A stretch of 64,000 nt of DNA, taken from assembly GCA_009668945.1 (NCBI GenBank), contig SBEH01000002.1, forward strand, positions 62,001 to 126,000, given 5' to 3'. Shown in pieces: positions 50,131 to 62,989 of the stretch; the stretch's first letter is position 1; each line of letters starts with the position of its first letter. The stretch comes from Actinomycetota bacterium (GTDB lineage: Bacteria > Actinomycetota > Coriobacteriia > Anaerosomatales > Anaerosomataceae). Below the pieces are notes generated by a model. It was not told where the DNA came from and did not search any database. It saw only the letters and a program-made list of their open reading frames with translations. The translations under genes and the position numbers were made by a program.

Positions 50131-50438
50131 CCGCCAAGGTAACGATCTCACTGCCCGACGAGCTGCTAAGCCGGCTCGATGCCGAGGCACAAGAACTCGG
50201 CGTACCGCGCAGCGAGCTCGTGCAGGAGTCACTCGCCACCTATCTCGGCAAGACGGCTGAGCAACGGCAGGCTGACGTGAAGCGCGCGCGCATGGAGTGG
50301 GCGCTGGAGCAGATGGAGACTTTCGAGGAACGGCACCCCACCATCTATGACACTCGGCCAACGCTTGAGATTCTGCGGGAGATTCGGGAGACCGACGACT
50401 CGGCACCGATGCGCGACAAGCCGGAGCGCGGGAAATGA
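50127..50438 (+). CDS. vapB: VapB-type ribbon-helix-helix antitoxin
   Basis: The 103-residue protein has the RHH motif KVTISLPDELLSRLDAEAQ, followed by ELGVPRSELVQESLATYLG. Its C-terminal half (TAEQRQADVKRARMEWALEQ) is the toxin-binding helix. It overlaps vapC by four bases (50435-50438), the usual coupling for these modules. It represses its own promoter with VapC at the inverted repeat 50081-50113. Confidence 0.88.
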   Translation: MTAKVTISLPDELLSRLDAEAQELGVPRSELVQESLATYLGKTAEQRQADVKRARMEWALEQMETFEERHPTIYDTRPTLEILREIRETDDSAPMRDKPERGK

Positions 50439-50842
50439 CGGCGCCCGAGAGCCTTGTTCTGGATGCCTCGGTGGGCGTGAAGTGGTTCAGGCAGGAAGCG
50501 GGGTCTGCTGCAGCGCGGGCGCTGCTGCGAGAGTCGAACCGAGGGGAGATTCGCCTGGCAGCGCCCACCCACTTCGTTCATGAAGTGCTGGCAACAGTCA
50601 ATCGCGAGAAGGATCCGGGAGCCGTCTTGAACGCGTGGGAGGCGATCAAGGCTTCCGGGATCATGATCGTTCCGCTGTCCACCGAGGTGATCGCCGAAGC
50701 GGTCCGCCAATGCGAGATGCTCGGCTGCTCGTTCTACGATGCGCTGGCTCCGGCGTGCGCGGTGCTGTTGGGCGCAACGTTGGCGAGTGCAGACCGACGC
50801 GCTCACGCTGCCTTTCCCCATGTCCTCCTGATCGAAGAGTGA
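50435..50842 (+). CDS. vapC: VapC-type PIN-domain toxin
   Basis: The 135-residue PIN ribonuclease has Asp10 in SLVLDASVGVKWF, Glu in HFVHEVLATV, Asp in CSFYDALAPACA and Asp in LASADRRAH, the four acidic residues that bind Mg2+ or Mn2+. VapC cleaves specific tRNAs or rRNA. Its antitoxin is encoded just upstream. The module lies between purF and purM, so it was inserted into the purine cluster. Confidence 0.9.
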   Translation: MTAPESLVLDASVGVKWFRQEAGSAAARALLRESNRGEIRLAAPTHFVHEVLATVNREKDPGAVLNAWEAIKASGIMIVPLSTEVIAEAVRQCEMLGCSFYDALAPACAVLLGATLASADRRAHAAFPHVLLIEE

Positions 50843-50860
50843 GGCGGCGCGCGCCTGCGC

Positions 50861-50872
50861 TACAATGCACGC
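50861..50872 (+). promoter_or_regulatory. purM promoter -10 with TACAATGCACGC element
   Basis: TACAAT (50861-50866) followed by GCACGC, 36 bp before purM. It is identical over 12 bases to 38774-38785 before purC. Confidence 0.5.
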
Positions 50873-50902
50873 GTGCGCATCGCGCCTCTCCGAGGGGAGA
50901 CC

Positions 50903-51955
50903 ATGACCGACCGCCCGCAGGGCCCCATCGACTACCGTTCCGCTGGCGTGGACACCGCCGAGGGCGCGCGTGCGGTCGAGGGCATCCGCGCTCACGTTAG
51001 GGCCACCTATCGGCCCGAAGTGATCGGCGACATCGGCGGGTTCGGCGGGCTGTTCTCGGCCTCGAAGCTCAAAGAGATGGCCGAACCTGTGCTCGTGAGC
51101 GGCACTGATGGCGTGGGCACGAAGCTCGCCCTGGCGCAGCTCCTCGACCGTCACGACACGGTCGGCATCGACCTCGTTGCGATGTGTGCGAACGACATCC
51201 TCGTCTCCGGCGCCGAGCCGCTCTTCTTCCTCGACTACGTGGCGGTGGGCAGACTCGACTCGGCGCGCATGGAGCGTATCGTGGCCGGCATCGCAGAAGG
51301 GTGTGTGCAGGCGGGCTGTGCGCTCGTCGGCGGCGAGATGGCCGAACACCCGGGCACGATGGATGTGGACGACTACGACCTGTCCGGTTTCTGCGTGGGC
51401 GTGGTCGACCGGCCGAAGATGATCACCGGCGAGGCGATCGCTCCCGGCGACGTGATCCTCGGCCTGGCCTCGAGCGGCCTGCACTCAAACGGCTTCTCGC
51501 TAGTGCGCAAGGTGCTGGTGGAGGGCCGCGAAGCGGAGCTGGAGCTGCCGCGCGTGGACCTCGGCGGCACCACGCTCGGCGAGCTGCTCCTCGCACCCAC
51601 GCGCATCTACGTGCGCTCGGTGCTCGCGACACTCGCCGAGGTGCCCGTGAAGGGCATGGCGCACATCACGGGCGGTGGCATCACGGAGAACCTCGACCGC
51701 GCGATTCCCAAGATCTGCAACGCGCGCGTGGCGCGTGGCTCGTGGAGGGCGCCCCAGGTTTTCGGCTTGGTGCAGGATGCAGCCGGAATCGACGACGAGA
51801 GCATGTACCGCACGTTCAACATGGGCGTGGGATTTGCGCTCGTGCTCGACCGCGCCCACGCACCCGCGGCCGCGGCGAAGCTGCGCGAGCTCGGGGAAGC
51901 GGTAGCTGAGATCGGCGAGATCGTAGAAGGCACGGGGGTGGTCGTGTATGAGTGA
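50903..51955 (+). CDS. purM: Phosphoribosylformylglycinamidine cyclo-ligase
   Basis: The 350-residue protein makes AIR from FGAM with ATP. Blocks ATYRPEVIGDIGGFGGLFSA, VSGTDGVGTKLALAQ, CANDILVSGAEPLFFLDYVA, GLHSNGFSLVRKV and MAHITGGGITENLDR are all intact. ATG 50903 with GAGGGGAGACC upstream; an upstream GTG/ATG frame lacks a ribosome site. It overlaps purN by eight bases. Confidence 0.97.
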   Translation: MTDRPQGPIDYRSAGVDTAEGARAVEGIRAHVRATYRPEVIGDIGGFGGLFSASKLKEMAEPVLVSGTDGVGTKLALAQLLDRHDTVGIDLVAMCANDILVSGAEPLFFLDYVAVGRLDSARMERIVAGIAEGCVQAGCALVGGEMAEHPGTMDVDDYDLSGFCVGVVDRPKMITGEAIAPGDVILGLASSGLHSNGFSLVRKVLVEGREAELELPRVDLGGTTLGELLLAPTRIYVRSVLATLAEVPVKGMAHITGGGITENLDRAIPKICNARVARGSWRAPQVFGLVQDAAGIDDESMYRTFNMGVGFALVLDRAHAPAAAAKLRELGEAVAEIGEIVEGTGVVVYE

Positions 51956-52625
51956 GCTTGCGGCCCCGCAGATCTGGGACGAGACGCAGGGCATCCCGCT
52001 TCTTGCCGAAGAAGAGAAGCTCGCGCTCGGCGTGCTCATCTCGGGCAGCGGCACCAACCTGCAGGCGGTCATCGACGCGATCGCGGCTGGCACGCTCGAG
52101 GCGCGCATCACCGTCGTGATCTCGAACAAGGTCGGCGCGTTCGGTCTTGAGCGCGCACGCAAGGCCGGCATTCCGGCCGTGCACATCGACCCCGCGAAAT
52201 ACGGCGACTACCGCGAGTACAACCGTGCGATCCTCGAGACGCTTCAGGCGCACGATGTCGAGCTCGTCGTGATGGCGGGCTACATGCGTCTGCTCGGCAA
52301 GGACGTTCTGCGCGCGTACCCGCAGGCGGTCATCAACCTCCACCCGGCGCTGCTGCCCTCGTTCCCGGGCGCGTCGGCAATCCAGGACGCGTTCGAGTAC
52401 GGCGTGAAGGTCACTGGCGTCTCCGTCCACTTCGCCGACGAGGAATTCGACCGCGGCCCGATCCTCTGCCAGGAGCCGGTGCGCATCGAGGAGACAGACA
52501 CGATCGAGACGCTGGAGGCCAAGATCCATGCCGTCGAGCACCGGCTGCTGCCCGACGCCATCGGGCTTATCGCTGCAGAGCGCGTAAGCTTCGACGGCCG
52601 TATCGTCCACATCGCCGAAGGATAG
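51948..52625 (+). CDS. purN: Phosphoribosylglycinamide formyltransferase
   Basis: The 225-residue protein transfers a formyl group from 10-formyl-THF to GAR. Folate-site blocks are LGVLISGSGTNLQAVIDAI, MAGYMRLLGKDVL, INLHPALLPSFPG and HFADEEFDRGPIL. The first 25 residues are an extra segment before the usual start, so a later start is possible. It overlaps purM. Confidence 0.96.
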   Translation: MSELAAPQIWDETQGIPLLAEEEKLALGVLISGSGTNLQAVIDAIAAGTLEARITVVISNKVGAFGLERARKAGIPAVHIDPAKYGDYREYNRAILETLQAHDVELVVMAGYMRLLGKDVLRAYPQAVINLHPALLPSFPGASAIQDAFEYGVKVTGVSVHFADEEFDRGPILCQEPVRIEETDTIETLEAKIHAVEHRLLPDAIGLIAAERVSFDGRIVHIAEG

Positions 52626-52638
52626 GGAGCTTCCCCGC

Positions 52639-54198
52639 ATGAACATGGTCACCGTGAAGCGCGCGCTGGTCTCGGTCACCGACAAGACCGGCGTAGCCGA
52701 GTTCTGCGGGGCGCTCTCGCGCGAGTTCGGTGTGGAGATCGTCTCCACTGGCGGCACGGCCAAAGCGCTCGAAGAGGCCGGCGTGCCGGTCCGTCCTATC
52801 GACGACCTCACGGGCTTCCCGGAGATGATGGACGGGCGCGTCAAGACGCTCCATCCGAAGGTGCATGGCGGTCTGCTCGCGCGCCGTGACAGTCCCGAGC
52901 ACATGGCGCAGGCGGACGCGCACGGTATCGGCATGATCGACATGGTGATCGTGAACCTCTACGCGTTCGAGGCCACGGTCAAGCGTGAGGGCGTGACGCT
53001 CGAGGAAGCGGTCGAGAACATCGACATCGGCGGTCCGTCGATGTTGCGTTCGGCGGCCAAGAACTTCGAGTCGGTGACCGTCGTGACCGACCCCGCTGTG
53101 TACGAGGAGATTCTCGAAGAACTGCGTTTCAACAGCGGTGCCACAACGCTCGAGACGCGCAAGCGGCTCGCCACCGAGGTCTTCCGCCTCACTAGCGCGT
53201 ATGACAGCGCCATCTGGATGTACCTCTCGGAGTACGGAAGGGAGCAATTCCCGGCGGAGGCGCGGTTCCGTCTTGAGAAGGTCCAGGACCTGCGCTACGG
53301 CGAGAATCCCCATCAGGACGCGGCGTTCTATCGCTTCACGGACGCTGGCGAGAATGTGCTCGCTCGCGCGAAGCAGATCCAGGGCAAGGAACTCTCGCAC
53401 AACAACATCCTCGACACCGATGCTTGCTGGACCGCGGTGCGCGAGTTCGACGAGCCGGCATGCGTGATCGTGAAGCACACCAACCCCTGCGGAGTGGCCG
53501 TGGACGCCGATCTGGCCACCGCCTACCGGAAGGCGTACGAGGCGGATCCGGTCTCGGCCTACGGCGGTGTGATGGCGCTAAACCGCACGGTGACCGCCGA
53601 CGTCGTGAACGCGATGTTCGACAAAAAGCACTTCGTCGAGGTGATGATCGCACCCGACTACGCTCAAGACGCACTCGAACTCCTCGACGAGAAGCGCAAC
53701 CTGCGCGTGCTCGCCACAGGCGGGCTGCGCAAGCCGGGCGGCCACTACGAATCGCGTGCGGTCGAGGGCGGCATGCTCGTCCAGATCTCGGATGCCGTGG
53801 ATGAGGACCCATCGCGCTTCCGCGTGGCGACGATCGCCAAGCCCTCCGACGAGGAGATGGAACAGCTTCTCTTCGCGTGGAAGGTCGCCAAGAGCGTGAA
53901 GTCCAACGCGATCGTGCTCACGAAGGACTTTGCGACCGTCGGCGTGGGAGCCGGCCAGATGAACCGCGTGAACTCGGCCCGGATCTCGGTTGAGGCCGCC
54001 GGCGAGAAGGCGCGGGATGCGGTTTGCGCCTCCGACGCCTTCATGCCGTTCCCGGACACGCTCGAGGTGTGTGCCGAGGCCGGCGTGACGGCGTTCATCC
54101 AGCCGGGCGGCTCGATCCGCGACGATGAGGTCATTGCGGCGGCCAACCGTCTCGGCGTGTCGATGGTCTTCACCGGATACCGCCACTTCCGGCACTAG
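52639..54198 (+). CDS. purH: Bifunctional AICAR transformylase/IMP cyclohydrolase
   Basis: The 519-residue protein performs the last two steps to IMP. The N-terminal MGS-like IMP cyclohydrolase domain has VSVTDKTGVAEFCGALS and MDGRVKTLHPKVHGGLLA. The C-terminal transformylase has KHTNPCGVAVDADLATAYRK, GQMNRVNSARISVEAAGEKA and the end block FIQPGGSIRDDEVIAAANR. It follows purN by 13 bp and ends the second purine block. Confidence 0.97.
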   Translation: MNMVTVKRALVSVTDKTGVAEFCGALSREFGVEIVSTGGTAKALEEAGVPVRPIDDLTGFPEMMDGRVKTLHPKVHGGLLARRDSPEHMAQADAHGIGMIDMVIVNLYAFEATVKREGVTLEEAVENIDIGGPSMLRSAAKNFESVTVVTDPAVYEEILEELRFNSGATTLETRKRLATEVFRLTSAYDSAIWMYLSEYGREQFPAEARFRLEKVQDLRYGENPHQDAAFYRFTDAGENVLARAKQIQGKELSHNNILDTDACWTAVREFDEPACVIVKHTNPCGVAVDADLATAYRKAYEADPVSAYGGVMALNRTVTADVVNAMFDKKHFVEVMIAPDYAQDALELLDEKRNLRVLATGGLRKPGGHYESRAVEGGMLVQISDAVDEDPSRFRVATIAKPSDEEMEQLLFAWKVAKSVKSNAIVLTKDFATVGVGAGQMNRVNSARISVEAAGEKARDAVCASDAFMPFPDTLEVCAEAGVTAFIQPGGSIRDDEVIAAANRLGVSMVFTGYRHFRH

Positions 54199-54284
54199 GC
54201 GTTGGCAGCGAGCTGCCGTAGGGCAGGTCGGTGACAGTCGCGTTGCGGTCACCCGGCCCGGCGTTTCGCCCGGTGCGAGGCGCG

Positions 54285-54312
54285 TTGACCGCCGTATCGA
54301 CCGTGGTACACT
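54285..54312 (+). promoter_or_regulatory. Promoter of the tRNA-Lys/tRNA-Glu pair
   Basis: TTGACC (54285-54290) and TACACT (54307-54312) are spaced 16 bp, 54 bp before the first tRNA. Confidence 0.55.
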
Positions 54313-54366
54313 ACCCCTTGCGCTTTCAGCCCGGCCGGTCGGCCGGGCATGGAACGTGCAGGTCAC

Positions 54367-54442
54367 GGGCCGTTAGCTCAGCTGGCAGAGCAGGGGACTT
54401 TTAATCCCAAGGTCGCAGGTTCGAGACCTGCACGGCCCACCA
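54367..54442 (+). tRNA. tRNA-Lys (UUU)
   Basis: A 76-base cloverleaf: acceptor GGGCCGT (54367-54373) pairs with ACGGCCC (54432-54438), CCA is encoded, D-arm TAGCTCAGCTGGCAGAGC, anticodon loop CTTTTAA with anticodon TTT, and T-arm GGTTCGAGACC. The top anticodon-stem pair is a G-A mismatch. Confidence 0.96.
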
Positions 54443-54454
54443 ACCGAATACCAG

Positions 54455-54530
54455 GCCCCCATCGTCTAGCGGCCAAGGACTCCGCCCTTTCAAGGCGGCA
54501 ACAGGGATTCGAATTCCCTTGGGGGCACCA
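54455..54530 (+). tRNA. tRNA-Glu (UUC)
   Basis: Acceptor GCCCCCA (54455-54461) pairs with TGGGGGC (54520-54526), CCA is encoded, anticodon stem CCGCC/GGCGG, anticodon TTC, T-arm GGATTCGAATTCC. It lies 12 bp after tRNA-Lys, so the two are cotranscribed. Confidence 0.96.
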
Positions 54531-54540
54531 GCCACCACTC

Positions 54541-54574
54541 GGCCTGCCGTCAATCGACCGGCGGGCTTCTTCAT
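54541..54574 (+). terminator. Terminator after the tRNA pair
   Basis: GCCTGCCG (54542-54549) and CGGCGGGC (54559-54566) pair with one G-U and a 9-base loop, followed by TTCTTCAT. It sits just past tRNA-Glu. Confidence 0.65.
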
Positions 54575-54610
54575 GTGCAGGTCGGTCTCACTGCTATCGT
54601 CGCCTGGGGT

Positions 54611-55675
54611 TCAGCGAGGCCGGGTGCCCGCGCCACGACGGTTGTCCCGCCCGGCAGCGTTGAATGCGAAACCCTTTTCGCGGAACAGGCGGCAGCAAGA
54701 GGCGACAACGGCAGCGTCGTAGCGGGTGCATGCGCCTTGCTCGATCTCCGCGAGCGCCTGGTCGACCCCCAGAATCGCCCGATACGGGCGGTGTGAAATC
54801 ATTGCCTCCACGACATCGGCGACGCTGAGGATCCTGGCACCGAGCAGGAGATCGGCTTCTCGGAGGCCATGTGGATACCCGGAGCCGTCGCACCGCTCGT
54901 GATGCTGGTGCACAAGGGCCGCGAGCGGCACCTCGATGTTGCCAGACACGAGCACAGCGAAGCCGGTCTCCACATGGGCCCGGACCAGCTGCATTTAGGT
55001 TTCGGTCAGCGGATCGGGCTTGGCCATGATCTCTGCGGGTACGGCCATCTTGCCGATATCGTGCATGAGCGCCGCGTCGCGAATCTCATCCACGTCGGAC
55101 GTGGGCGTCCCTAGGTCCTCGGCGATCATTGTCGCCAGTTCGGCGACGCGACGCTGATGGCTTGCAGTGTACGGATTGCGCATCTCCACCACCTTGCACA
55201 GCAACTCGGCGGCGGGAGCATGAGGGCCCCAAGACGGCTCGGTGTCCAGGATCTGCTCACGCAGTAGCGCTAAGCCGGATCGCCTTATCCCGGGGGAGGT
55301 ATAGCTTCCACCGGCGGCGACCTTGCGAATCGCGGTCGCGAGTTCCTCGAACGCGTTATCCTTGAGCACGTAGCCGCTCGCTCCCGCATCAAGCATAGCG
55401 GCCACGTAGCCCCAGTCGGAGTGCATCGAGAGGGCGAGCACGTGCAGTTCGGGCATCTCGCCTGCGATGCGGCGCGTGGCCTGAACGCCGCCGAGTTCCG
55501 GCGTCCCCACGTTCATGACGACGATGTCGGGTGCGATCGCGCGAGCGCTGTCGATGGCCTGAAGCCCATTCTCGGCGTGACCCGCCACCACGATATCGGA
55601 CTGCAGTCTGAGCGGACCCTCAAGACCGTCTCGCACGATCTTGTGGTCGTCCACCAACAGGACCCTGATACTCAC
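54611..55675 (-). CDS. REC-HD-GYP response regulator interrupted by an in-frame stop
   Basis: Residues 1-120 are a receiver domain (LLVDDHKIVRDGLEGPL and YVLKDNAFEELATAIRKVA), but the usual phospho-acceptor stretch reads DIVVMNVGTPELG, so Asp is replaced by Asn (MNVG). The HD-GYP domain starts at about 130 with the metal site MHDIGKMAVPAEI. At 54995-54997 a TAA stop follows PDPLTET, and the next codon is ATG (TAAATG). The same frame then carries the rest of the domain, including VHQHHERCDGSGYPHGL. Changing TAA to GAA would restore one protein of 354 residues. Reinitiation at the adjacent ATG could give two polypeptides. HD-GYP domains degrade cyclic di-GMP. Confidence 0.75.
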
Positions 55676-55875
55676 GGCTTCATCGTCTCCGCCCGGAGAG
55701 GGCTTTCATGACTAGTATCGAGCCCATGCGTCAGGTCGACCGTCGAGCAAGCGCGCCGCACGGCGAGCCAATCCCCGAGATGCACGTGAGGGAATGCAAC
55801 CGTTCTGACGGCGCTTGCCGATGGTCGACCAGGGGGACTGCGCGGAGCCGCATAGGGATGCGCGGATATGGGGCG

Positions 55876-58575
55876 CTATCGGCCGCTCTCGAGCGGCAGC
55901 CTGACTTCCACGGTCGTCCCGTCACCGGGGCCGCTGCGAATCGTCAGGTCACCACCTGCGTGCCGAACATCTTCGCCGACGCTGAGCAGGCCGAATCGCT
56001 CGCCCGCCAACCCTGCGCCGTACCCTTCGGGGGTGAACCCGACGCCCTTGTCCTCGACGCGGAGGATTGCGTCGTGAGAGCTGAGTGCGAGCGTGAGTCT
56101 TGCTGCGGATGCCCCAGAGTGTCGGTGAACGTTGCTCAGGAGCTCCCGCGCGGCGCGGAAGAGGACGGGGGCCAGCGCGTCCGGCACGTCGTCGGGCGCC
56201 TGTCGCAGGTCGAGGTAGCAGGCTAGTCCATAGAGGCGCCTCACGTCTTCGGCAAGCCACTCAAGCGCCGGACACAGGCCGAGCTCGTATAGTGCGGGTG
56301 GGCTCAACTGCGCCGTGAGCGAGCGAACATGGTTGAGGGACTGATCGATAAGAGAGACGAGCCTGTCGAGCTCGCCACGCGAGACGTCGTCGCGAACCTG
56401 ATCCCATATCGATCGCGCACACATCTTGGATGCAGCAAGCGTCTGGCCGACGCTGTCGTGCAACTCGACTGCGAGTCTCCGACGCTCGCGTTCGCCGGTG
56501 CGCATGAGCTCCGAGGCGAGTTCGCTGAGCCGCTCCTGATGTTGGCGGATCGCAAGTTCGGCCTGCTTGCGCTGATCCGCGTCGACTAGGACGACGTGGA
56601 GCATCGTCTCGTCGCCCTCGAAGAAGGGGGCCGCGCTGACGTCCACGAAACGGCGGCTGCCGTCGAGCCGCAGTATCTGCTGCTCTACCAGCGAGGTGGC
56701 GGTCAGGCGGGTGTGGAGCCGACGGATGCGTTGCCCGATCGCCCTTCGGTGCTCCGGCACGAACAACTCGACAAGCGGAGTCCCAACGAGTTGCTCCGGT
56801 GACGCGACGCCGAACAGTTGCAGACACGCCGCGTTCGCGAAGTCCACGCACTCGTCTCGGCTGACGAAGATGGCCACCGGCGACTGCTCGATAAGAGCGC
56901 GGTAGCGTTGCTCGCTCTGACGAATCGCCTCCTCCGAGCGATGGCGCTCTGTGATGTCCTGGATGATGCCGACCAACCTGAGGGGGTTGCCCTGTTCATC
57001 CAGGTCGAGCTCGCCGTATCCACGCACCCAGCGCACCGCGCCGTCGGAGACTCGCTGAATCCGATACTCCCTGTCGAATTGACGCTTCGCTCCGACTACT
57101 TCATCGCGAACGTATGCGACCATCGCCTCCCGGTCCTCCGGATGAACGACCTCGGCCCAGCCTATCAGGGTGCGCGGATGTCCATCCGTGAGGCCGAACA
57201 CCTCCTCCAGCACCTGTGAGCAGCTCCAGTAGTCGGTCTGGAGGTCGTAGGAGTACCAACCCATCCGGGCAACTCGCTGCGCTTCTTCGAGCAGGCGGCT
57301 CCTCTCGATCAGGGTCCGCTCGGTGGACTGAGCCTTGGTGGTATCGCGATGCGTGACAACGACTCGAACTGGTCCGGGTCCGACGAATCGCGAAACAATC
57401 GTGTGAAACGACCGCACGTCGTTGTCGGTAGGAAGGGAGTACTCGACCTCCAGCCTCGATCCTGCGTTCCGAGTCACGTCCCGTATGGCTGTCGCGACCG
57501 CGGCCATCTCCGGGTGCGACGACCTATCGCATGCATCCAGGTAGTTCGCTCCGACACTCAGGATCTCATCACCGGGCTGGCGATTGTCCGGAAGCTCAAG
57601 CCAGGCCCGATTGGCGCCGAGTATCCGGCCCTCCTCGTCCAGCACCGCCACCTGCGCCAGCAGCGAGTCAAGGACTTCGCGGGAGAAACACTCGGCCTCG
57701 CGGAGGGCCTCCTCGGCCATCTTGCGCTGAGTGATCTCCCAGGTCGCTTCGGCGATATACGTCGCGATGGCCACATCGGCATCGGTGTACTCGCGCGGCC
57801 TGTTCCCCACGCCTAGGACCGCGACGATTCTCCCGTGGCGGAAGATCGGGACGCATAGCTCACGCGTGAACTCGACGTGCCCTGATGGAAGACCGCGACG
57901 ATTCGGCACGCTTGTGTAGTCGTTGTGCACTACAGGGCGCCGCTCACGAACGCAGTCGGCCCAGATTCCTGCACTGTCCATGTCGTAGTGCAGTCCGGAA
58001 CTCTCGGTGACGCAGGAAGTGCAGAACTTCTCAACGGTTGCCGTTGACAAAGCCTGCAGGTGGACGGTCCGCTCGTCCGGATCGACGAAGTGGTAGAAGC
58101 CTATCGGGCTGCTGAGCAGCTCCCCTGTGCGATCGAGGGTCTCCACCAGGAACTCCGAGATTGTCTGCTGGTTTGAGCACTCGCGCAGGGCCGCGACCAG
58201 CGCGGCCGCCCGGTCGAACCGCCTGCGCTCTGTGACGTCCTCTCCAGTACAGACCACGCCAACCAACTGACCCGCATCGTTCCTGACGGGCGCACAGGCC
58301 CAGCTGAGGACGCGAAGCTCTCCATTCCCCGCCAAGAGGGTTGTCTCCTCGATCGCGCAGTCCGGCGCATCGCTTGCCACCATGCCTGCGAAGCACTCTC
58401 GCACTGCCTCGCGGGCGAATGTCGGCACCGATACGTCGAGCCAATCGCGCCCGAGCAGGTCAGCCTCTGTGACGCCGAGCTCCTTGCAGACTCGTCGGTT
58501 GACGAATCGGACGGTCGCGTCAGGGTTGAGGACTACCATGAGGGTCGTTACCGCGTCCAGATACTCCCTCGCCAT
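55876..58575 (-). CDS. PAS/GAF sensor histidine kinase, NarX-like
   Basis: The 899-residue cytoplasmic protein has a PAS domain (about 1-125), a GAF domain (about 135-300), three more PAS domains (about 310-430, 440-565, 570-690), a HisKA_3 dimer domain with the phospho-His in LAVELHDSVGQTLAA, and a HATPase domain (about 790-895). No membrane helix is seen. This class phosphorylates NarL-type regulators; the downstream receiver protein is the likely partner. It starts at ATG 58575, 9 bp after the GAF gene's stop in the same frame. Confidence 0.88.
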   Translation of the reverse strand: MAREYLDAVTTLMVVLNPDATVRFVNRRVCKELGVTEADLLGRDWLDVSVPTFAREAVRECFAGMVASDAPDCAIEETTLLAGNGELRVLSWACAPVRNDAGQLVGVVCTGEDVTERRRFDRAAALVAALRECSNQQTISEFLVETLDRTGELLSSPIGFYHFVDPDERTVHLQALSTATVEKFCTSCVTESSGLHYDMDSAGIWADCVRERRPVVHNDYTSVPNRRGLPSGHVEFTRELCVPIFRHGRIVAVLGVGNRPREYTDADVAIATYIAEATWEITQRKMAEEALREAECFSREVLDSLLAQVAVLDEEGRILGANRAWLELPDNRQPGDEILSVGANYLDACDRSSHPEMAAVATAIRDVTRNAGSRLEVEYSLPTDNDVRSFHTIVSRFVGPGPVRVVVTHRDTTKAQSTERTLIERSRLLEEAQRVARMGWYSYDLQTDYWSCSQVLEEVFGLTDGHPRTLIGWAEVVHPEDREAMVAYVRDEVVGAKRQFDREYRIQRVSDGAVRWVRGYGELDLDEQGNPLRLVGIIQDITERHRSEEAIRQSEQRYRALIEQSPVAIFVSRDECVDFANAACLQLFGVASPEQLVGTPLVELFVPEHRRAIGQRIRRLHTRLTATSLVEQQILRLDGSRRFVDVSAAPFFEGDETMLHVVLVDADQRKQAELAIRQHQERLSELASELMRTGERERRRLAVELHDSVGQTLAASKMCARSIWDQVRDDVSRGELDRLVSLIDQSLNHVRSLTAQLSPPALYELGLCPALEWLAEDVRRLYGLACYLDLRQAPDDVPDALAPVLFRAARELLSNVHRHSGASAARLTLALSSHDAILRVEDKGVGFTPEGYGAGLAGERFGLLSVGEDVRHAGGDLTIRSGPGDGTTVEVRLPLESGR

Positions 58576-58584
58576 GTCCCGCTC

Positions 58585-59160
58585 CTACGTTGCCGAAAGC
58601 GCCGGGTTCTCCCCCTCGGCTGCGAGCTGCGCCTCGCGGTCGTGCTGCCGTGTGAGCGCGCACGCATGGTCTAGCGCGACGGCGGCTACCTCGGCGAGCG
58701 CACCTTCTCGGTAAGCGACATCCTCATCGAAGCGGCCATCTCTGTTTCCGAGGCCGAGCAACCCAACGACCGAGCCGTCGATCAGGAGTGGCGCGAACAG
58801 CACGTTGAACAGGGGTGCCTCGGCGTCCGGAGACACTGGGGCTTGAGAGGTGTGGCCGAGATTCCTATCGAAGACTACTCGACCGACGCGATGCGCGCGT
58901 TCGCGCAACTGGCGCGTGTTTGGGTCGATCGTGCAGCGACTGTCGGAGTCGAGGCGCCGGACCTCTCGCTCCAGGCCACGCTCGTCCAAGAGCGTGATGT
59001 GGCCGGGTGTCGCCCCCAGCTCGTCTCCTCCGAGGCTGAGAATCGCCTGCGCAGCGTCCTCGACACAGCCGCTACTCGTCATCGCGCGAAGCGTACTCGC
59101 CAGCAGAGACGCAGTCTTCGTCTCCGGCAACGCTGGCTCGCTCGATCGGCAGTCTGGCAT
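58585..59160 (-). CDS. GAF-domain sensor protein
   Basis: The 191-residue protein is one GAF domain (PGHITLLDERGLEREVRRL, FNVLFAPLLIDGSVVGLLGLGNR) followed by a coiled-coil helix ending AEGENPALSAT. It lies in the same frame as the following kinase, separated by a TAG and three codons, so it may be the N-terminal sensory part of an ancestral larger kinase or a separate partner. The TAGGAG overlapping its stop can serve as ribosome site for the kinase. Confidence 0.75.
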   Translation of the reverse strand: MPDCRSSEPALPETKTASLLASTLRAMTSSGCVEDAAQAILSLGGDELGATPGHITLLDERGLEREVRRLDSDSRCTIDPNTRQLRERAHRVGRVVFDRNLGHTSQAPVSPDAEAPLFNVLFAPLLIDGSVVGLLGLGNRDGRFDEDVAYREGALAEVAAVALDHACALTRQHDREAQLAAEGENPALSAT

Positions 59161-59217
59161 CTGGGACCTCTATCGTCTCCGGTGCCGGCCGGAATCGACG
59201 CACGGACTTTGCGGCCA

Positions 59218-62989
<3,772 letters not shown>

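Noticed and set aside
54199-54230. GGCAGC/GCTGCC hairpin after purH as a terminator
   Set aside because: The loop is only two bases and no T-run follows, so the evidence is too weak.
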